From: Aggregatimonas sangjinii
Lineage (GTDB): Bacteria > Bacteroidota > Bacteroidia > Flavobacteriales > Flavobacteriaceae
Direction: 5' to 3'
Assembly (NCBI RefSeq): GCF_005943945.1
Contig: NZ_CP040710.1
Location: 631,001-695,000, forward strand
DNA: 64,000 bases
Each line of letters starts with the position of its first letter. Within the stretch, counting starts at the first letter, position 1. The notes under the pieces are model-generated. The model had not been told where the DNA came from, ran no database searches, and saw nothing but the letters and a program-made list of their open reading frames with translations. A program made the position numbers and the translations under genes. Of the stretch, positions 1-9,101 are shown piece by piece.

Positions 1-1
1 C

Positions 2-319
2 GTGTCGGCCTCTATTGTCTGGATAGTCGGCGGTGTAGATAAAGGCAATGATTATCGGCAGTTGATGCCTTTGGTAAGGGAAAAGGTAAAAGCCATCATC
101 TGCCTGGGGTCCGATAACACCAAAATCAAGGAAACCTTCGGTAATGTGGTTGATTTGATGGTAGAGACCTTTGCTATGGAGGAAGCGGTCAAAGTCGCCT
201 ACAAAATAGGGGAGCGAGGCGATACGGTATTGCTGTCACCGGCATGTGCCAGTTTCGATTTGTTCAAGAATTACGAAGATCGAGGGAATCAGTTTAAGGA
301 GGCCATAAAAAATTTATAA
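2..319 (+). CDS. murD: UDP-N-acetylmuramoylalanine--D-glutamate ligase, C-terminal fragment
   Basis: This is the last ~105 codons of MurD, the cytoplasmic ligase that adds D-glutamate to UDP-MurNAc-L-Ala; the rest lies before the window, so the GTG at position 2 is internal. Visible are the end of the Mur-ligase C-terminal Rossmann-like domain, IVGGVDKGNDY near the left edge, and the family signature LLSPACASFDLFKNYEDRG near the end (Ser, Phe and Asp residues that contact ADP/glutamate in MurD). It is followed 3 bp later by ftsW, the normal dcw order. Identification rests on that signature plus the neighbours. Confidence 0.93.
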   Translation: MSASIVWIVGGVDKGNDYRQLMPLVREKVKAIICLGSDNTKIKETFGNVVDLMVETFAMEEAVKVAYKIGERGDTVLLSPACASFDLFKNYEDRGNQFKEAIKNL

Positions 320-322
320 GCG

Positions 323-1537
323 ATGTTGGCATTGTTCAAGAACATAAAAGGGGATAAGGCACTTTGGGCTGTTGTAGCCCTCTTGGCGTTATTTTCGTTT
401 TTGCCGGTCTACAGCGCGAGTAGCAATCTCGTGTATGTCGTGGGCAAGGGCACGACCATGGGGCATTTAATGAAGCATGCGTTTCTATTGGTTCTGGGCT
501 TTGGCATAATCTACGGGGTTCACCGGATTCCAACGCGATTTTTTAAAGGTCTTTCGATCATGGCCTTACCCATCGTATTGGTATTGTTGGTGTTTACCTT
601 GGCGCAGGGTACGACCATAGGCGGTGCCAATGCAAGCCGATGGATCAGTATCCCTTTGGTGGGCATTACGTTTCAGACCTCAAATTTGGCGGCCGTGGTT
701 TTAATGATTTACGTGGCCCGCTATTTGACCAAAATCAAGGACGAGGCCGTAACGTTCAAAGAAAGCCTCATACCACTTTGGTTACCTGTTTTTTTGGTTA
801 TCGCATTGATTCTCCCAGCGAACTTCTCAACAGCGGCCATTATTTTTTCAATGGTTTTATTGTTGTGTTTTTTAGGGGGCTACCCATTTAAGTACTTAGC
901 CGGAATTGTTGGTGCGGGAGTGTTATGTCTGGCCTTGTTCATTCTTACGGCCAAAGCTTTTCCAAGTCTCTTCGAAAATAGGATCGACACTTGGGAAAAC
1001 CGTATCTCCAATTTCACCGATGGGGGCGATACCGAGGCGGATTATCAAATTGAAAGAGCCAAAATCGCCATTGCCACTGGCGGTATCATGGGTAAGGGCT
1101 CGGGCAAGAGCATACAAAAGAACTTTTTGCCTCAGAGTTCCTCCGATTTTATCTATGCCATTATCATAGAGGAATATGGTTTGGTCGGCGGGTTCCTTTT
1201 GATGTTCTTTTATTTACTGTTCCTGTTTAGGATTGTAGTGATCGCCAATGCCAACAAGACCATTTTCGGAAAATTACTAGTGCTGGGCGTAGGCCTTCCC
1301 ATTATTTTTCAGGCATTGATCAATATGGCCGTGGCAGTGGAATTATTTCCGGTGACCGGACAGACCTTGCCGTTGATCAGTAGTGGAGGTACTTCAAGTT
1401 GGATGACATGCTTGGCCATTGGAATTATCTTGAGTGCCAGCGTAAAGGAGACGGCGCGAAAACGCAAAAGTACCAGTTCAAAGCTGGATAATATGGATAT
1501 GACCAATCCTTTAGAAGTATTGAGTGGGCAATTATAA
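323..1537 (+). CDS. ftsW: Peptidoglycan glycosyltransferase FtsW (SEDS family)
   Basis: Polytopic inner-membrane SEDS protein that polymerises septal peptidoglycan from lipid II with its class B PBP partner. At 404 aa it has the expected length and about ten hydrophobic segments. The SEDS signatures are present: ASRWI at 104-108, [20 protein letters not shown] at 257-276, EEYG at 283-286, and [16 protein letters not shown] at 343-358. The ATG lies 3 bp after the murD stop and the 3' end overlaps murG by 14 bp, so translation is probably coupled. The N-terminal cytoplasmic tail is short (about 12 residues). Confidence 0.96.
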   Translation: MLALFKNIKGDKALWAVVALLALFSFLPVYSASSNLVYVVGKGTTMGHLMKHAFLLVLGFGIIYGVHRIPTRFFKGLSIMALPIVLVLLVFTLAQGTTIGGANASRWISIPLVGITFQTSNLAAVVLMIYVARYLTKIKDEAVTFKESLIPLWLPVFLVIALILPANFSTAAIIFSMVLLLCFLGGYPFKYLAGIVGAGVLCLALFILTAKAFPSLFENRIDTWENRISNFTDGGDTEADYQIERAKIAIATGGIMGKGSGKSIQKNFLPQSSSDFIYAIIIEEYGLVGGFLLMFFYLLFLFRIVVIANANKTIFGKLLVLGVGLPIIFQALINMAVAVELFPVTGQTLPLISSGGTSSWMTCLAIGIILSASVKETARKRKSTSSKLDNMDMTNPLEVLSGQL

Positions 1538-2618
1538 GTTCATATTGTCCGGTGGCGGAACAGGAGGGCACATTTATCCGGCAGTGGCGATTGCCAATGA
1601 ATTGAAGCGAAGGTATCCCGATGCCGATTTCCTATTCGTGGGTGCCAAGGATCGTATGGAGATGGAAAAAGTACCCAACGCGGGATACAAGATAGAAGGT
1701 TTATGGATTACAGGGTTACAACGGAAACTTACCCTTAAAAATGCAATGTTTCCCATAAAATTGATCAGCAGTTTGTTCAAAGCAGGTAAAATAGTGTCCC
1801 GATTCAAGCCCGATGCGGTGGTGGGTACCGGTGGTTTCGCCAGTGGTCCTTTGCTCCGCGTGGCCTCAGGCCGAAAAATACCCTGTGTGCTGCAGGAACA
1901 GAATTCCTATGCAGGCATCACGAACAAGTTGTTAAAAGATAGGGTCGCCAAAATTTGTGTGGCCTACGATGGTATGGAACGATTTTTCCCCGCGGATAAA
2001 ATCGTAAAAACCGGTAATCCGGTACGAGGCGATCTGGTGTCAATGAAAACCGAAAAGGCCGATGCATTGCGATTTTTCGACTTGGACCCGAACAAGCCGG
2101 TCCTGTTGATTCTTGGCGGAAGCTTAGGGGCAAGGCGTATTAACCAGCTGATCGAAAAAGAACTGGACTATTTTAAAAGTCTCGGTTTGCAGTTGATTTG
2201 GCAGTGCGGAAAACTGTATATAAATGACTATAAAAAATACAATTCGGATAGCGTGAAAGTCTATGATTTCCTGAACCGAATGGATCATACCTATGCCGCC
2301 GCCGATATCATCATTTCAAGGGCAGGGGCAGGTTCGGTTTCCGAACTATGTATCGTAGGTAAGCCAACGATTTTCATTCCGTCGCCCAATGTGGCGGAAG
2401 ACCATCAAACCAAGAACGCCGAAGCGTTGGTCAAGGAAAATGCGGCCATTATGCTTAACGAATCCGCCTTGGAAGAACAGTTCGAGACGGTATTTTCGGA
2501 GGTAATGCGGTCTGATGAAAGACAAACGATGTTGAGCGATAATATCAAAAAATTGGCCATGCCAAATGCCACAAAACACATTGTAGACGAAATAGAAAAA
2601 TTATTGAGGACGGCGTAG
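1524..2618 (+). CDS. murG: UDP-GlcNAc:lipid I N-acetylglucosaminyltransferase MurG
   Basis: GT-B glycosyltransferase on the cytoplasmic membrane face; it adds GlcNAc to lipid I to make lipid II, the substrate of FtsW. 364 aa, normal length. Motifs: GGGTGGH at 10-16 (N-terminal glycine loop), GTGG at 101-104, GGSLGA at 198-203, [11 protein letters not shown] at 265-275 and EDHQTKNA at 292-299 (UDP-GlcNAc binding). The start is a GTG at 1524, inside the last codons of ftsW. It puts the glycine loop at the family's usual distance from the N-terminus, and no better start exists downstream. Confidence 0.96.
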   Translation: MGNYKFILSGGGTGGHIYPAVAIANELKRRYPDADFLFVGAKDRMEMEKVPNAGYKIEGLWITGLQRKLTLKNAMFPIKLISSLFKAGKIVSRFKPDAVVGTGGFASGPLLRVASGRKIPCVLQEQNSYAGITNKLLKDRVAKICVAYDGMERFFPADKIVKTGNPVRGDLVSMKTEKADALRFFDLDPNKPVLLILGGSLGARRINQLIEKELDYFKSLGLQLIWQCGKLYINDYKKYNSDSVKVYDFLNRMDHTYAAADIIISRAGAGSVSELCIVGKPTIFIPSPNVAEDHQTKNAEALVKENAAIMLNESALEEQFETVFSEVMRSDERQTMLSDNIKKLAMPNATKHIVDEIEKLLRTA

Positions 2619-2634
2619 ATGCGCGACGCGTATT

Positions 2635-2670
2635 GTGCGTAGAGGCGCCATGCATCGCGCCTCTACGCAC
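2635..2670. repeat. REP-like perfect hairpin between murG and murC
   Basis: A perfect 14 bp inverted repeat (GTGCGTAGAGGCGC, 8 nt loop, GCGCCTCTACGCAC) fills most of the 66 bp gap between murG and murC. No T-run follows, and the genes downstream belong to the same operon, so it is more likely a mobile REP-type palindrome or a processing hairpin than a full terminator. Similar GTAGAGnCGC...GCGnCTCTAC palindromes are, to my knowledge, scattered in several bacterial phyla. No second copy was noticed in this window. Confidence 0.75.
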
Positions 2671-2684
2671 GGCAATCGAAATAA

Positions 2685-4037
2685 ATGGATTTAAAAAAAA
2701 TACATAACGTATATTTCATAGGGATTGGTGGTATTGGCATGTCCGCCTTGGCCCGGTATTTCAAGTTCTTGGATAAAAATGTGGCTGGTTATGACAAGAC
2801 AGACACACCTTTGACCAATGAACTATCGGAAATGGGCATTGCCATCCACTATGAGGATGATCTTTCAAAGGTTGACCAAATGTATAAGGACGCCGGTTCG
2901 ACTTTAATCGTTTATACCCCGGCCGTACCGAGTCAACATTCGGAATATAGATTCTTTGTGAACAACGATTTTCGGGTGCTTAAACGATCGGAAGTATTGG
3001 GTCTCGTCACCAAAGAAACGTTCTGTTTAGCCGTTGCGGGCACCCACGGTAAGACCACCACCTCATGTATTCTCGCCCATCTACTAAAAGAGACCGAAAC
3101 CCCATTGACGGCTTTTTTAGGAGGGATTTCAGAGGATTTCAATAGTAATTTTTTCTTTTCGGGCCATACGACTTCAGTGGTCGAGGCCGATGAGTTCGAT
3201 CGCTCTTTCATGCGACTGTTCCCCGATGTGGCCTGTATCACATCAATGGATGCCGACCATTTAGATATCTATGGCAATTCCGAGGAACTACAACGATCCT
3301 TTAGGGAGTTTGCTGGCAAAATTGGGGACCAGGGTAAACTCTTTGTCCGTAGTGGTTTGCCCATTAAAGGCACTACCTACGGTATTGAAGACGATTCCGA
3401 TTATTGTATAAAGAACATTAGCATAGCACAGGGTACTTATATTTTTGATTTGATTACCCCCAAGGGCGATTTCAAGGGGTTAAAGTTCAGTAAGCCTGGC
3501 AGACATAACCTATTAAACGGTTTAGTAGCATTCGCCATGGCGGTAGAGACTGGTGCAGACTCTGAACGTCTCTCTCAAGCATTAAATACGTTCAAGGGCG
3601 TGCAGCGGAGGTTTTCGTATAAAATCAAAACCAGTGATTTTGTTTTTATAGATGATTATGCGCATCACCCAACGGAAATCAATGCCATATACCAGGCCGT
3701 GGCCGAGATGCATCCCGAGCGAAAGACGTTAGTGGTCTTTCAACCGCACCTTTTTTCGAGAACACAGGATTTTGCCGACGATTTCGCGACCAGCTTAGCA
3801 CAATTCGATAGCGTGCTCTTGTTGGAAATTTATCCGGCCCGGGAAAAACCTATTGATGGCGTGACCTCGAACTGGTTGTTGGGCAAGATTGAAAATCCGG
3901 CCAAAAAAGTGGTTTCGAAGGCGGAACTCATCCATGAAATAAAAAAACAAAGTCCAGAAATTCTCATCACTCTAGGAGCAGGGGATATTGGACTGGAAGT
4001 AGCAAAAATAAAAACAGAATTGGAGTATGCATCGTAA
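2685..4037 (+). CDS. murC: UDP-N-acetylmuramate--L-alanine ligase MurC
   Basis: ATP-dependent cytoplasmic ligase that attaches L-Ala to UDP-MurNAc, the first amino acid of the stem peptide. 450 aa. GIGGIGMS at 13-20 is the N-terminal UDP-binding loop and AGTHGKTTTS at 118-127 the P-loop. DDYAHHPTE in the C-terminal third is the conserved MurC C-domain signature. The start ATG lies just after the palindrome in the murG-murC gap. The 3' end overlaps ftsQ by 11 bp, indicating coupling. The dcw order murG-murC-ftsQ-ftsA-ftsZ is as usual for Bacteroidota. Confidence 0.96.
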   Translation: MDLKKIHNVYFIGIGGIGMSALARYFKFLDKNVAGYDKTDTPLTNELSEMGIAIHYEDDLSKVDQMYKDAGSTLIVYTPAVPSQHSEYRFFVNNDFRVLKRSEVLGLVTKETFCLAVAGTHGKTTTSCILAHLLKETETPLTAFLGGISEDFNSNFFFSGHTTSVVEADEFDRSFMRLFPDVACITSMDADHLDIYGNSEELQRSFREFAGKIGDQGKLFVRSGLPIKGTTYGIEDDSDYCIKNISIAQGTYIFDLITPKGDFKGLKFSKPGRHNLLNGLVAFAMAVETGADSERLSQALNTFKGVQRRFSYKIKTSDFVFIDDYAHHPTEINAIYQAVAEMHPERKTLVVFQPHLFSRTQDFADDFATSLAQFDSVLLLEIYPAREKPIDGVTSNWLLGKIENPAKKVVSKAELIHEIKKQSPEILITLGAGDIGLEVAKIKTELEYAS

Positions 4038-4746
4038 TTTGAATTATATAAAATTGGTGGCCCTGTTGGCTATAATTAGCGGACTTTACGCGTTTTCCTC
4101 GCACAGGAGTGCTAGTAGAAATATCGATGGTATTACGGTTGAGTTCGTTGGTGACCAAAATTTATACATCACACAGGAAGCGGTTAATAAATTGTTAATA
4201 CAAAAATTCGGTGGGTTCGAAAACGTGCCCAAAGAAAAATTAGTTTTGAATGCCATGGAAAAGGTTCTCCAGACCAATGAAATGGTAAAAAATGCACAAG
4301 TTTATCTGACAGTCGATGGTAAACTTGAGTCTAAAATAGTGCAGCGCAGACCAATTGGACGCGTAGAATCAGCGACTAAATTCTATGTAGACGATGAGGG
4401 CAAACGTATGCCGCTATCCTTGAGTCATTCAGCTAGAGTTCCGATTATCACTGGTGAAGTTACGGGTGAAAGCCTCGAGGACGTGTATGAGATCTTGAAG
4501 TATATCAACGAAGATGAGTTTCTAAGAAAGAATGTCATCGGCATTCACATTCAGGCGGTAGACAAGTACCAATTAAAGTTCAGGGTAGAGAATTTTGTAG
4601 TGAGCCTCGGAAGTATCGATAACTTGGAAGAGAAGTTCAACAATTTCAAGGCCTTTTACGCCAAGGCTGATAGGGATGATACATTGGAAAAATACAAAGT
4701 GGTAAGTCTAGAATTTAACAATCAAGTGGTGTGCACCAAAATTTAA
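4027..4746 (+). CDS. ftsQ: Cell division protein FtsQ
   Basis: Bitopic inner-membrane divisome protein: a short cytoplasmic tail, one transmembrane helix at about residues 8-24, then a periplasmic POTRA-type domain (VEFVGDQNLYITQEAVNKLL, about 36-55) and a beta domain. 239 aa. Bacteroidota FtsQ sequences diverge strongly from the proteobacterial ones, so the call depends on topology plus position between murC (11 bp overlap) and ftsA (3 bp gap). It links early Z-ring proteins to FtsW and the septal transpeptidase. ATG start at 4027 is well supported by the overlap. Confidence 0.88.
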   Translation: MHRNLNYIKLVALLAIISGLYAFSSHRSASRNIDGITVEFVGDQNLYITQEAVNKLLIQKFGGFENVPKEKLVLNAMEKVLQTNEMVKNAQVYLTVDGKLESKIVQRRPIGRVESATKFYVDDEGKRMPLSLSHSARVPIITGEVTGESLEDVYEILKYINEDEFLRKNVIGIHIQAVDKYQLKFRVENFVVSLGSIDNLEEKFNNFKAFYAKADRDDTLEKYKVVSLEFNNQVVCTKI

Positions 4747-4749
4747 AGT

Positions 4750-6090
4750 ATGGAAATAGGTAATTATTCAGTCGGGTTAGATATCGGTACAACTAAAATC
4801 GTCGCCATAATCGGGAAGAAGAACGAGTACGGCAAAATCGAGGTATTGGGTATCGGAAAATCGAAAAGTTTGGGTGTTCATCGCGGAGTGGTCAACAACA
4901 TTACCCAGACGATAAAATCCATTCAGCAGGCCGTGGAAGAGGCGGAAGTCAATTCCAACCTTAAAATCGGTTCCGTGGTCGTGGGTATCGCGGGGCAGCA
5001 CATCAGGAGCTTGCAACATAGCGATTACATTACCCGTGCCGATTCGGAAGAGGTCATCAACGAAGATGATTTGGATAAGCTATGCAATCAGGTATATAAA
5101 TTGGTGATGCTTCCAGGAGAGGAGATCATTCACGTACTACCACAAGAGTACAAGGTTGATGGTCAAGCCGAGATCAAAGAGCCTATCGGGATGTATGGAG
5201 GTCGCTTAGAGGCGAACTTTCATGTTGTGGTCGGTCAGGTTTCCAGTATAAAAAATGTAGGCAGGTGTATTAAAAGTGCTGGTTTGGACCTTGGAAACAT
5301 CACTTTAGAACCGTTGGCGTCTTCCGATGCCGTGCTGAGCAAGGAAGAAAAAGAGGCGGGTGTAGCACTGATCGACATAGGAGGGGGTACGACCGATTTG
5401 GCCATTTTTAAGGACGGGATAATTCGCCACACCGCGGTAATTCCTTTCGGAGGCGGAGTTATAACGGAAGACATCAAAGAAGGGTGTTCCATTATTGAAA
5501 AGCAAGCGGAGCTATTGAAAATGAAATTCGGTTCTGCTTGGCCTGGTGAGAACAAGGATAATGAGATTGTTTCCATCCCTGGTTTAAGAGGTCGGGAGCC
5601 TAAGGAAATCACTTTGAAAAACCTTTCTAAAATCATTCATGCCAGGGTGGTCGAGATTATCGAGCAGGTATATGTCGAGATCAAGAATTACGGTCATGAG
5701 GAGCAAAAAAAGAAATTGATTGCAGGTATTGTACTTACCGGGGGAGGAAGCCAATTAAAACACCTCAAACAATTGGTCGAGTACATTACGGGTATGGATA
5801 CCAGAATAGGCTTTCCGAACGAGCATCTGGCAGGGGATTCGGATTCTGAAATAGCGAGTCCGTTGTACGCCACTGCCGTAGGCTTACTCATGAATGCCGT
5901 GCAAAACGAAACAAAGGCAAAACCATCGCAGGACAATATGGGCGAGGCCAATGTTGAAGTCGAGAACGAACTGGTTATAGCCGGTGAGGAAAGTGAAATG
6001 GTAGGTGCCCAAGTACAACAAAAAGAACGTAAATCGGTGTTCGACAAATGGTCCGAGAAATTGAAGGACTTTTTAGACAACGCAGAGTAA
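4750..6090 (+). CDS. ftsA: Cell division protein FtsA
   Basis: Actin-like ATPase that tethers FtsZ filaments to the membrane and recruits later divisome proteins. 446 aa. Actin-fold motifs: phosphate-1 DIGTTK at 11-16, phosphate-2 DIGGGTTD at 209-216, and adenosine-loop TGGGSQL in the C-terminal part. The last residues (KSVFDKWSEKLKDFLDNAE) form a plausible amphipathic membrane-targeting helix after an acidic, low-complexity linker. It sits 3 bp after ftsQ and 32 bp before ftsZ. Confidence 0.96.
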   Translation: MEIGNYSVGLDIGTTKIVAIIGKKNEYGKIEVLGIGKSKSLGVHRGVVNNITQTIKSIQQAVEEAEVNSNLKIGSVVVGIAGQHIRSLQHSDYITRADSEEVINEDDLDKLCNQVYKLVMLPGEEIIHVLPQEYKVDGQAEIKEPIGMYGGRLEANFHVVVGQVSSIKNVGRCIKSAGLDLGNITLEPLASSDAVLSKEEKEAGVALIDIGGGTTDLAIFKDGIIRHTAVIPFGGGVITEDIKEGCSIIEKQAELLKMKFGSAWPGENKDNEIVSIPGLRGREPKEITLKNLSKIIHARVVEIIEQVYVEIKNYGHEEQKKKLIAGIVLTGGGSQLKHLKQLVEYITGMDTRIGFPNEHLAGDSDSEIASPLYATAVGLLMNAVQNETKAKPSQDNMGEANVEVENELVIAGEESEMVGAQVQQKERKSVFDKWSEKLKDFLDNAE

Positions 6091-6122
6091 CATATTAAAC
6101 TATAAACCAGTAAAAAAATACT

Positions 6123-8066
6123 ATGAGCAATAACACGGAATTTGACGGAATATCGTTTGATCTGCCAAAGCATCAAAGCAATGTAATAAAGGTAATCGGC
6201 GTAGGTGGAGGTGGTAGCAACGCCATCAATCACATGTTTCAGTCTGGAATCAACGGGGTGGATTTTGTCATCCTGAATACCGATTCGCAGGCATTGAACA
6301 ATAGTTCGATACCCAATAAGATCCAATTGGGTGTTTCCCTTACAGAGGGTCTTGGTGCAGGAGCTAACCCGGAAGTAGGGGAGCAGGCTGCCATGGAAAG
6401 TATGGAGGATATTAAAGGTATGTTGGATGTCACAACTAAAATGGTGTTCATTACGGCAGGTATGGGCGGGGGAACAGGAACTGGTGCTGCTCCCGTAATC
6501 GCCAAGCAAGCAAAAGAAATGGGCATCCTTACCGTGGGGATCGTTACCATGCCTTTCTTGTTCGAAGGTAAGATGCGTTGCCAACAAGCTCAGTTGGGTA
6601 TCGAGAAATTGCGTGCAAATGTAGATTCCTTGATCGTCATCAATAATAACAAACTCCGTGAGGTTTATGGTAATCTTGGTTTTAAGGCCGGGTTTTCTAA
6701 GGCGGATGAAGTGCTTTCGACCGCTGCTCGCGGTATTGCGGAAGTAATTACACATCACTATACCCAAAATATTGACCTGCGTGATGCAAAAACGGTACTG
6801 TCCAATAGCGGAACGGCCATTATGGGTTCTGCCGTGGCCACTGGTTCGGCAAGGGCCAATGAAGCCATCATGAAAGCCTTGGATTCGCCACTGCTGAACG
6901 ACAATAAGATTGCCGGTGCCAAAAACGTGCTATTACTCATCGTTTCGGGGTCACAGGAAATTACTATCGATGAAATTGGCGAAATCAATGATCATATTCA
7001 AGTTGAGGCCGGTCATGGGGCGAATATCATTATGGGTGTTGGTGAGGATGATGATTTGGGTGAGGCCATCGCGGTAACCGTAATCGCTACCGGATTTAAT
7101 GTTGACCAGCAAGATACCATCGTAAATAGTGAATCAAAGAAAATAATACACACTTTGGAAGAGGGCCAAAAGGCACAACGTGATTTGACGCCTAAACCTA
7201 TCGTACATCATTTGATCGATGATACCGTGATAGATGAGCCGATTTCAAAGCGAGTGAACGAGGCCGATGTGGTTGATTTGGATTTGGGGATGGATTTGAT
7301 TCCGACCACGAACTACATTAAAAACTTCAATGTATTTTATGAGGAAGTAATCGAGGAAGTTGCCAAGGTGGGAGCGGAAGAGGATGATTTCATTATTATA
7401 GAAACAACACCGGCTCTAAGCAATATCAATGTGGTGGATGCGGAAGAGGTTGGCGCTTCAGGTACCGAAGAAGACCAATTCGCCATCAGTTTCGATATGC
7501 CATTATCGAATGCTTCGGAAAAGGAAGAAGCTGAAAACACCGTAACTTTTAGTTTAGAGGAAGAAGATGATGTAAAAGACTTGAAAGTAAACGACCACAT
7601 TGAGGTGATACCCGTTCTGGAATACAATAAGAACGGCGAAACACGCTATAGTCTTGACGATTACATGGAGATGGAAAACGAGCTTGAGGGAGCCAAACCG
7701 AAAGCCGAAGCGTTCGAGCCAAAAATAGTGGAAGAAGAATTGGTTTTTGAAAAGAAGGTGGTAGAAGAGGAAGAAGAGCCCCAAAAGGTGGCGCATGTAG
7801 ACCCGATGGATAGCCCGATCGAGGCTTTGCTGCGGGAAAGGGCCGATGAGCGTAGAAAGAAGCTCAAAGACTTCAACTACAAATTCCAAAACAACATCAA
7901 CAGTATCGATGAAATCGAGAAGGAGCCCGCCTACAAAAGGCAGGGTATCGATTTGAGCGACACGCCAAAAGAAAACAAAGTATCTCGAACTACTTTGAGC
8001 GAGGATAGCAATGACGAGATCCAATTGCGATCTAACAATTCGTTCTTGCACGATAACGTAGACTAA
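6123..8066 (+). CDS. ftsZ: Cell division protein FtsZ, long-tailed
   Basis: Tubulin-like GTPase forming the Z ring. The globular part (about residues 1-330) has [10 protein letters not shown] at 26-35 and the tubulin signature GGGTGTG at 115-121. The remainder is a roughly 300-residue, highly acidic, probably disordered linker, ending in a conserved-looking segment around [10 protein letters not shown] and then a Ser/Asn-rich end. At 647 aa it is much longer than the ~380-400 aa of E. coli or B. subtilis FtsZ; long linkers are usual in Bacteroidota. Last gene of the operon; a strong terminator follows within 30 bp. Confidence 0.97.
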   Translation: MSNNTEFDGISFDLPKHQSNVIKVIGVGGGGSNAINHMFQSGINGVDFVILNTDSQALNNSSIPNKIQLGVSLTEGLGAGANPEVGEQAAMESMEDIKGMLDVTTKMVFITAGMGGGTGTGAAPVIAKQAKEMGILTVGIVTMPFLFEGKMRCQQAQLGIEKLRANVDSLIVINNNKLREVYGNLGFKAGFSKADEVLSTAARGIAEVITHHYTQNIDLRDAKTVLSNSGTAIMGSAVATGSARANEAIMKALDSPLLNDNKIAGAKNVLLLIVSGSQEITIDEIGEINDHIQVEAGHGANIIMGVGEDDDLGEAIAVTVIATGFNVDQQDTIVNSESKKIIHTLEEGQKAQRDLTPKPIVHHLIDDTVIDEPISKRVNEADVVDLDLGMDLIPTTNYIKNFNVFYEEVIEEVAKVGAEEDDFIIIETTPALSNINVVDAEEVGASGTEEDQFAISFDMPLSNASEKEEAENTVTFSLEEEDDVKDLKVNDHIEVIPVLEYNKNGETRYSLDDYMEMENELEGAKPKAEAFEPKIVEEELVFEKKVVEEEEEPQKVAHVDPMDSPIEALLRERADERRKKLKDFNYKFQNNINSIDEIEKEPAYKRQGIDLSDTPKENKVSRTTLSEDSNDEIQLRSNNSFLHDNVD

Positions 8067-8093
8067 TAAAACGTTACACCTTAACTAAACGGA

Positions 8094-8130
8094 CCCGAAA
8101 ATCTTTTCTATTTTCGGGTTTTGTTTTTTT
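8094..8130 (+). terminator. Rho-independent terminator of the dcw operon
   Basis: The stem CCCGAAAA (8094-8101) pairs with TTTTCGGG (8111-8118) across a 9 nt loop and is followed by a T-rich run to 8130. It lies 27 bp after the ftsZ stop, so it ends the dcw transcript. Confidence 0.9.
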
Positions 8131-8152
8131 AGAATTTTAATAGGTCGGAGGC

Positions 8153-8182
8153 TTGTTCGAAGACAGTTTATTTTTATCTTCG
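8153..8182 (+). promoter_or_regulatory. Bacteroidota-type promoter of the YqeY gene
   Basis: TTG at 8153-8155 is followed after exactly 19 bp by TATCTTCG at 8175-8182. This fits the Bacteroidota consensus (-33 TTTG/TTG, -7 TAnnTTTG). The predicted transcript start is about 12 nt before the ATG at 8202. Confidence 0.65.
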
Positions 8183-8201
8183 CAATCCAATTTAAAAACG
8201 C

Positions 8202-8651
8202 ATGGGCTTACAGGATAAGGTAATGGAGCAGATGAAAACCGCGATGAAGGCAAAGGATAAAGTTGCCTTGGAATCATTGCGTGCCATCAAATCCGCTTTG
8301 CTTCTGGCCCAGACCGAGGCTGGTTCCGGCGATGGACTCTCGGAGGAAGAAGAGGTGAAGTTGGTGCAAAAATTGGTAAAACAGCGAAAAGACAGCGCCG
8401 CTATATTTCAGGAGCAAGGTAGAAATGATTTGGCCGAACCGGAGTTGGCTCAAGTAGCCGTAATCGAGCAGTTTTTACCGGCGCAGTTGAGTGAAGATGA
8501 AATCGAAAAAGTTGTGGTTACCGTTATCGCCAATACCGGAGCGGAAGGCATGAAGGATATGGGCAAGGTCATGGGAATGGTTTCCAAGCAATTGGCCGGA
8601 CAGGCCGATGGAAAAACGATTTCTACCATTGTGAAAAGTAAGTTAGCTTGA
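8202..8651 (+). CDS. GatB/YqeY domain-containing protein
   Basis: 149 aa protein of the YqeY family, which is related to the C-terminal domain of GatB of the Asp/Glu-tRNA amidotransferase. Its role when free-standing is unclear; a tRNA-related role is inferred by homology. Seen: the helical N-terminal part (AMKAKDKVALESLRAIKSAL) and the family pattern around IEQFLPAQLSEDEIEKVV near 95-112, ending in a GKVMGMVSK segment. It has its own promoter directly after the ftsZ terminator and precedes a tRNA-Arg gene by about 80 bp. Confidence 0.92.
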   Translation: MGLQDKVMEQMKTAMKAKDKVALESLRAIKSALLLAQTEAGSGDGLSEEEEVKLVQKLVKQRKDSAAIFQEQGRNDLAEPELAQVAVIEQFLPAQLSEDEIEKVVVTVIANTGAEGMKDMGKVMGMVSKQLAGQADGKTISTIVKSKLA

Positions 8652-8729
8652 ATTATAAAGAGTTACAGCTGCAGAAGGTGTTAACCGTAATACTGTCAGC
8701 TGCCACTGCTTACTAATAACTAAATATAA

Positions 8730-8803
8730 GGCCGCGTGGCGCAACTGAATAGCGCATCAGATTTCGGCTCTGAGGGTTGGGGGTTTGAATCCCTCCGCGG
8801 TCA
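8730..8803 (+). tRNA. tRNA-Arg (anticodon TCG)
   Basis: A full cloverleaf can be drawn. The acceptor stem GGCCGCG (8730-8736) pairs with CGCGGTC (8796-8802), with one G-U pair. The D-stem is GCGC/GCGC. The anticodon stem TCAGA/TCTGA encloses the loop TTTCGGC, giving anticodon TCG, which reads CGA-type arginine codons. The variable loop is 5 nt, and the T-stem GGGGG/CCCTC encloses TTTGAAT. The discriminator base is A and CCA is not encoded. Confidence 0.93.
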
Positions 8804-8813
8804 CTACAAGCAG

Positions 8814-8845
8814 AAAACCATGCCTTTTTAGGCATGGTTTTTTGT
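8814..8845 (+). terminator. Terminator after tRNA-Arg
   Basis: AAAACCATGCC (8814-8824) pairs perfectly with GGCATGGTTTT (8831-8841) across a 6 nt loop, and the right arm runs into a T-rich stretch. It lies 10 bp after the tRNA. Confidence 0.88.
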
Positions 8846-8855
8846 TTTGCGAAAA

Positions 8856-8910
8856 GATGGAAAGCGATAGCTTTCAAATCTTGTAGCAAAACAAAGCACC
8901 AGAGCGAAAG
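8856..8910. repeat. 55 bp dispersed repeat, copy 1
   Basis: This stretch matches 12275-12328 at about 49 of 55 positions. It contains the small inverted repeat GAAAGC-GATA-GCTTTC and ends CAGAGCGAAAG. It lies just past the tRNA-Arg terminator. The two copies are direct repeats bounding about 3.4 kb that holds three lineage-specific genes. The rest of the gap up to 9101 shows nothing recognisable. Confidence 0.7.
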
Positions 8911-9101
8911 TGACCTCCTCCCGTATTTAGGTACCGGTCATAACTAGAGAATCTGGGCTGAACTTAGTTTAACGTAAAACCTGTCCTAATGAATGGGCTA
9001 TGCTCATTCTAACTTCTAAACTAAGAACTGGTGCGTTTGTATAGATTCGGTCGTTGAGAGTATGGTAAAAGAATACATTTGACAAAATTTTTAAGATTTC
9101 T

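Noticed and set aside
5694-6767. A 357-codon open frame on the minus strand
   Set aside because: It lies wholly antisense to ftsA and ftsZ, whose frames are certain; its product has no family features.
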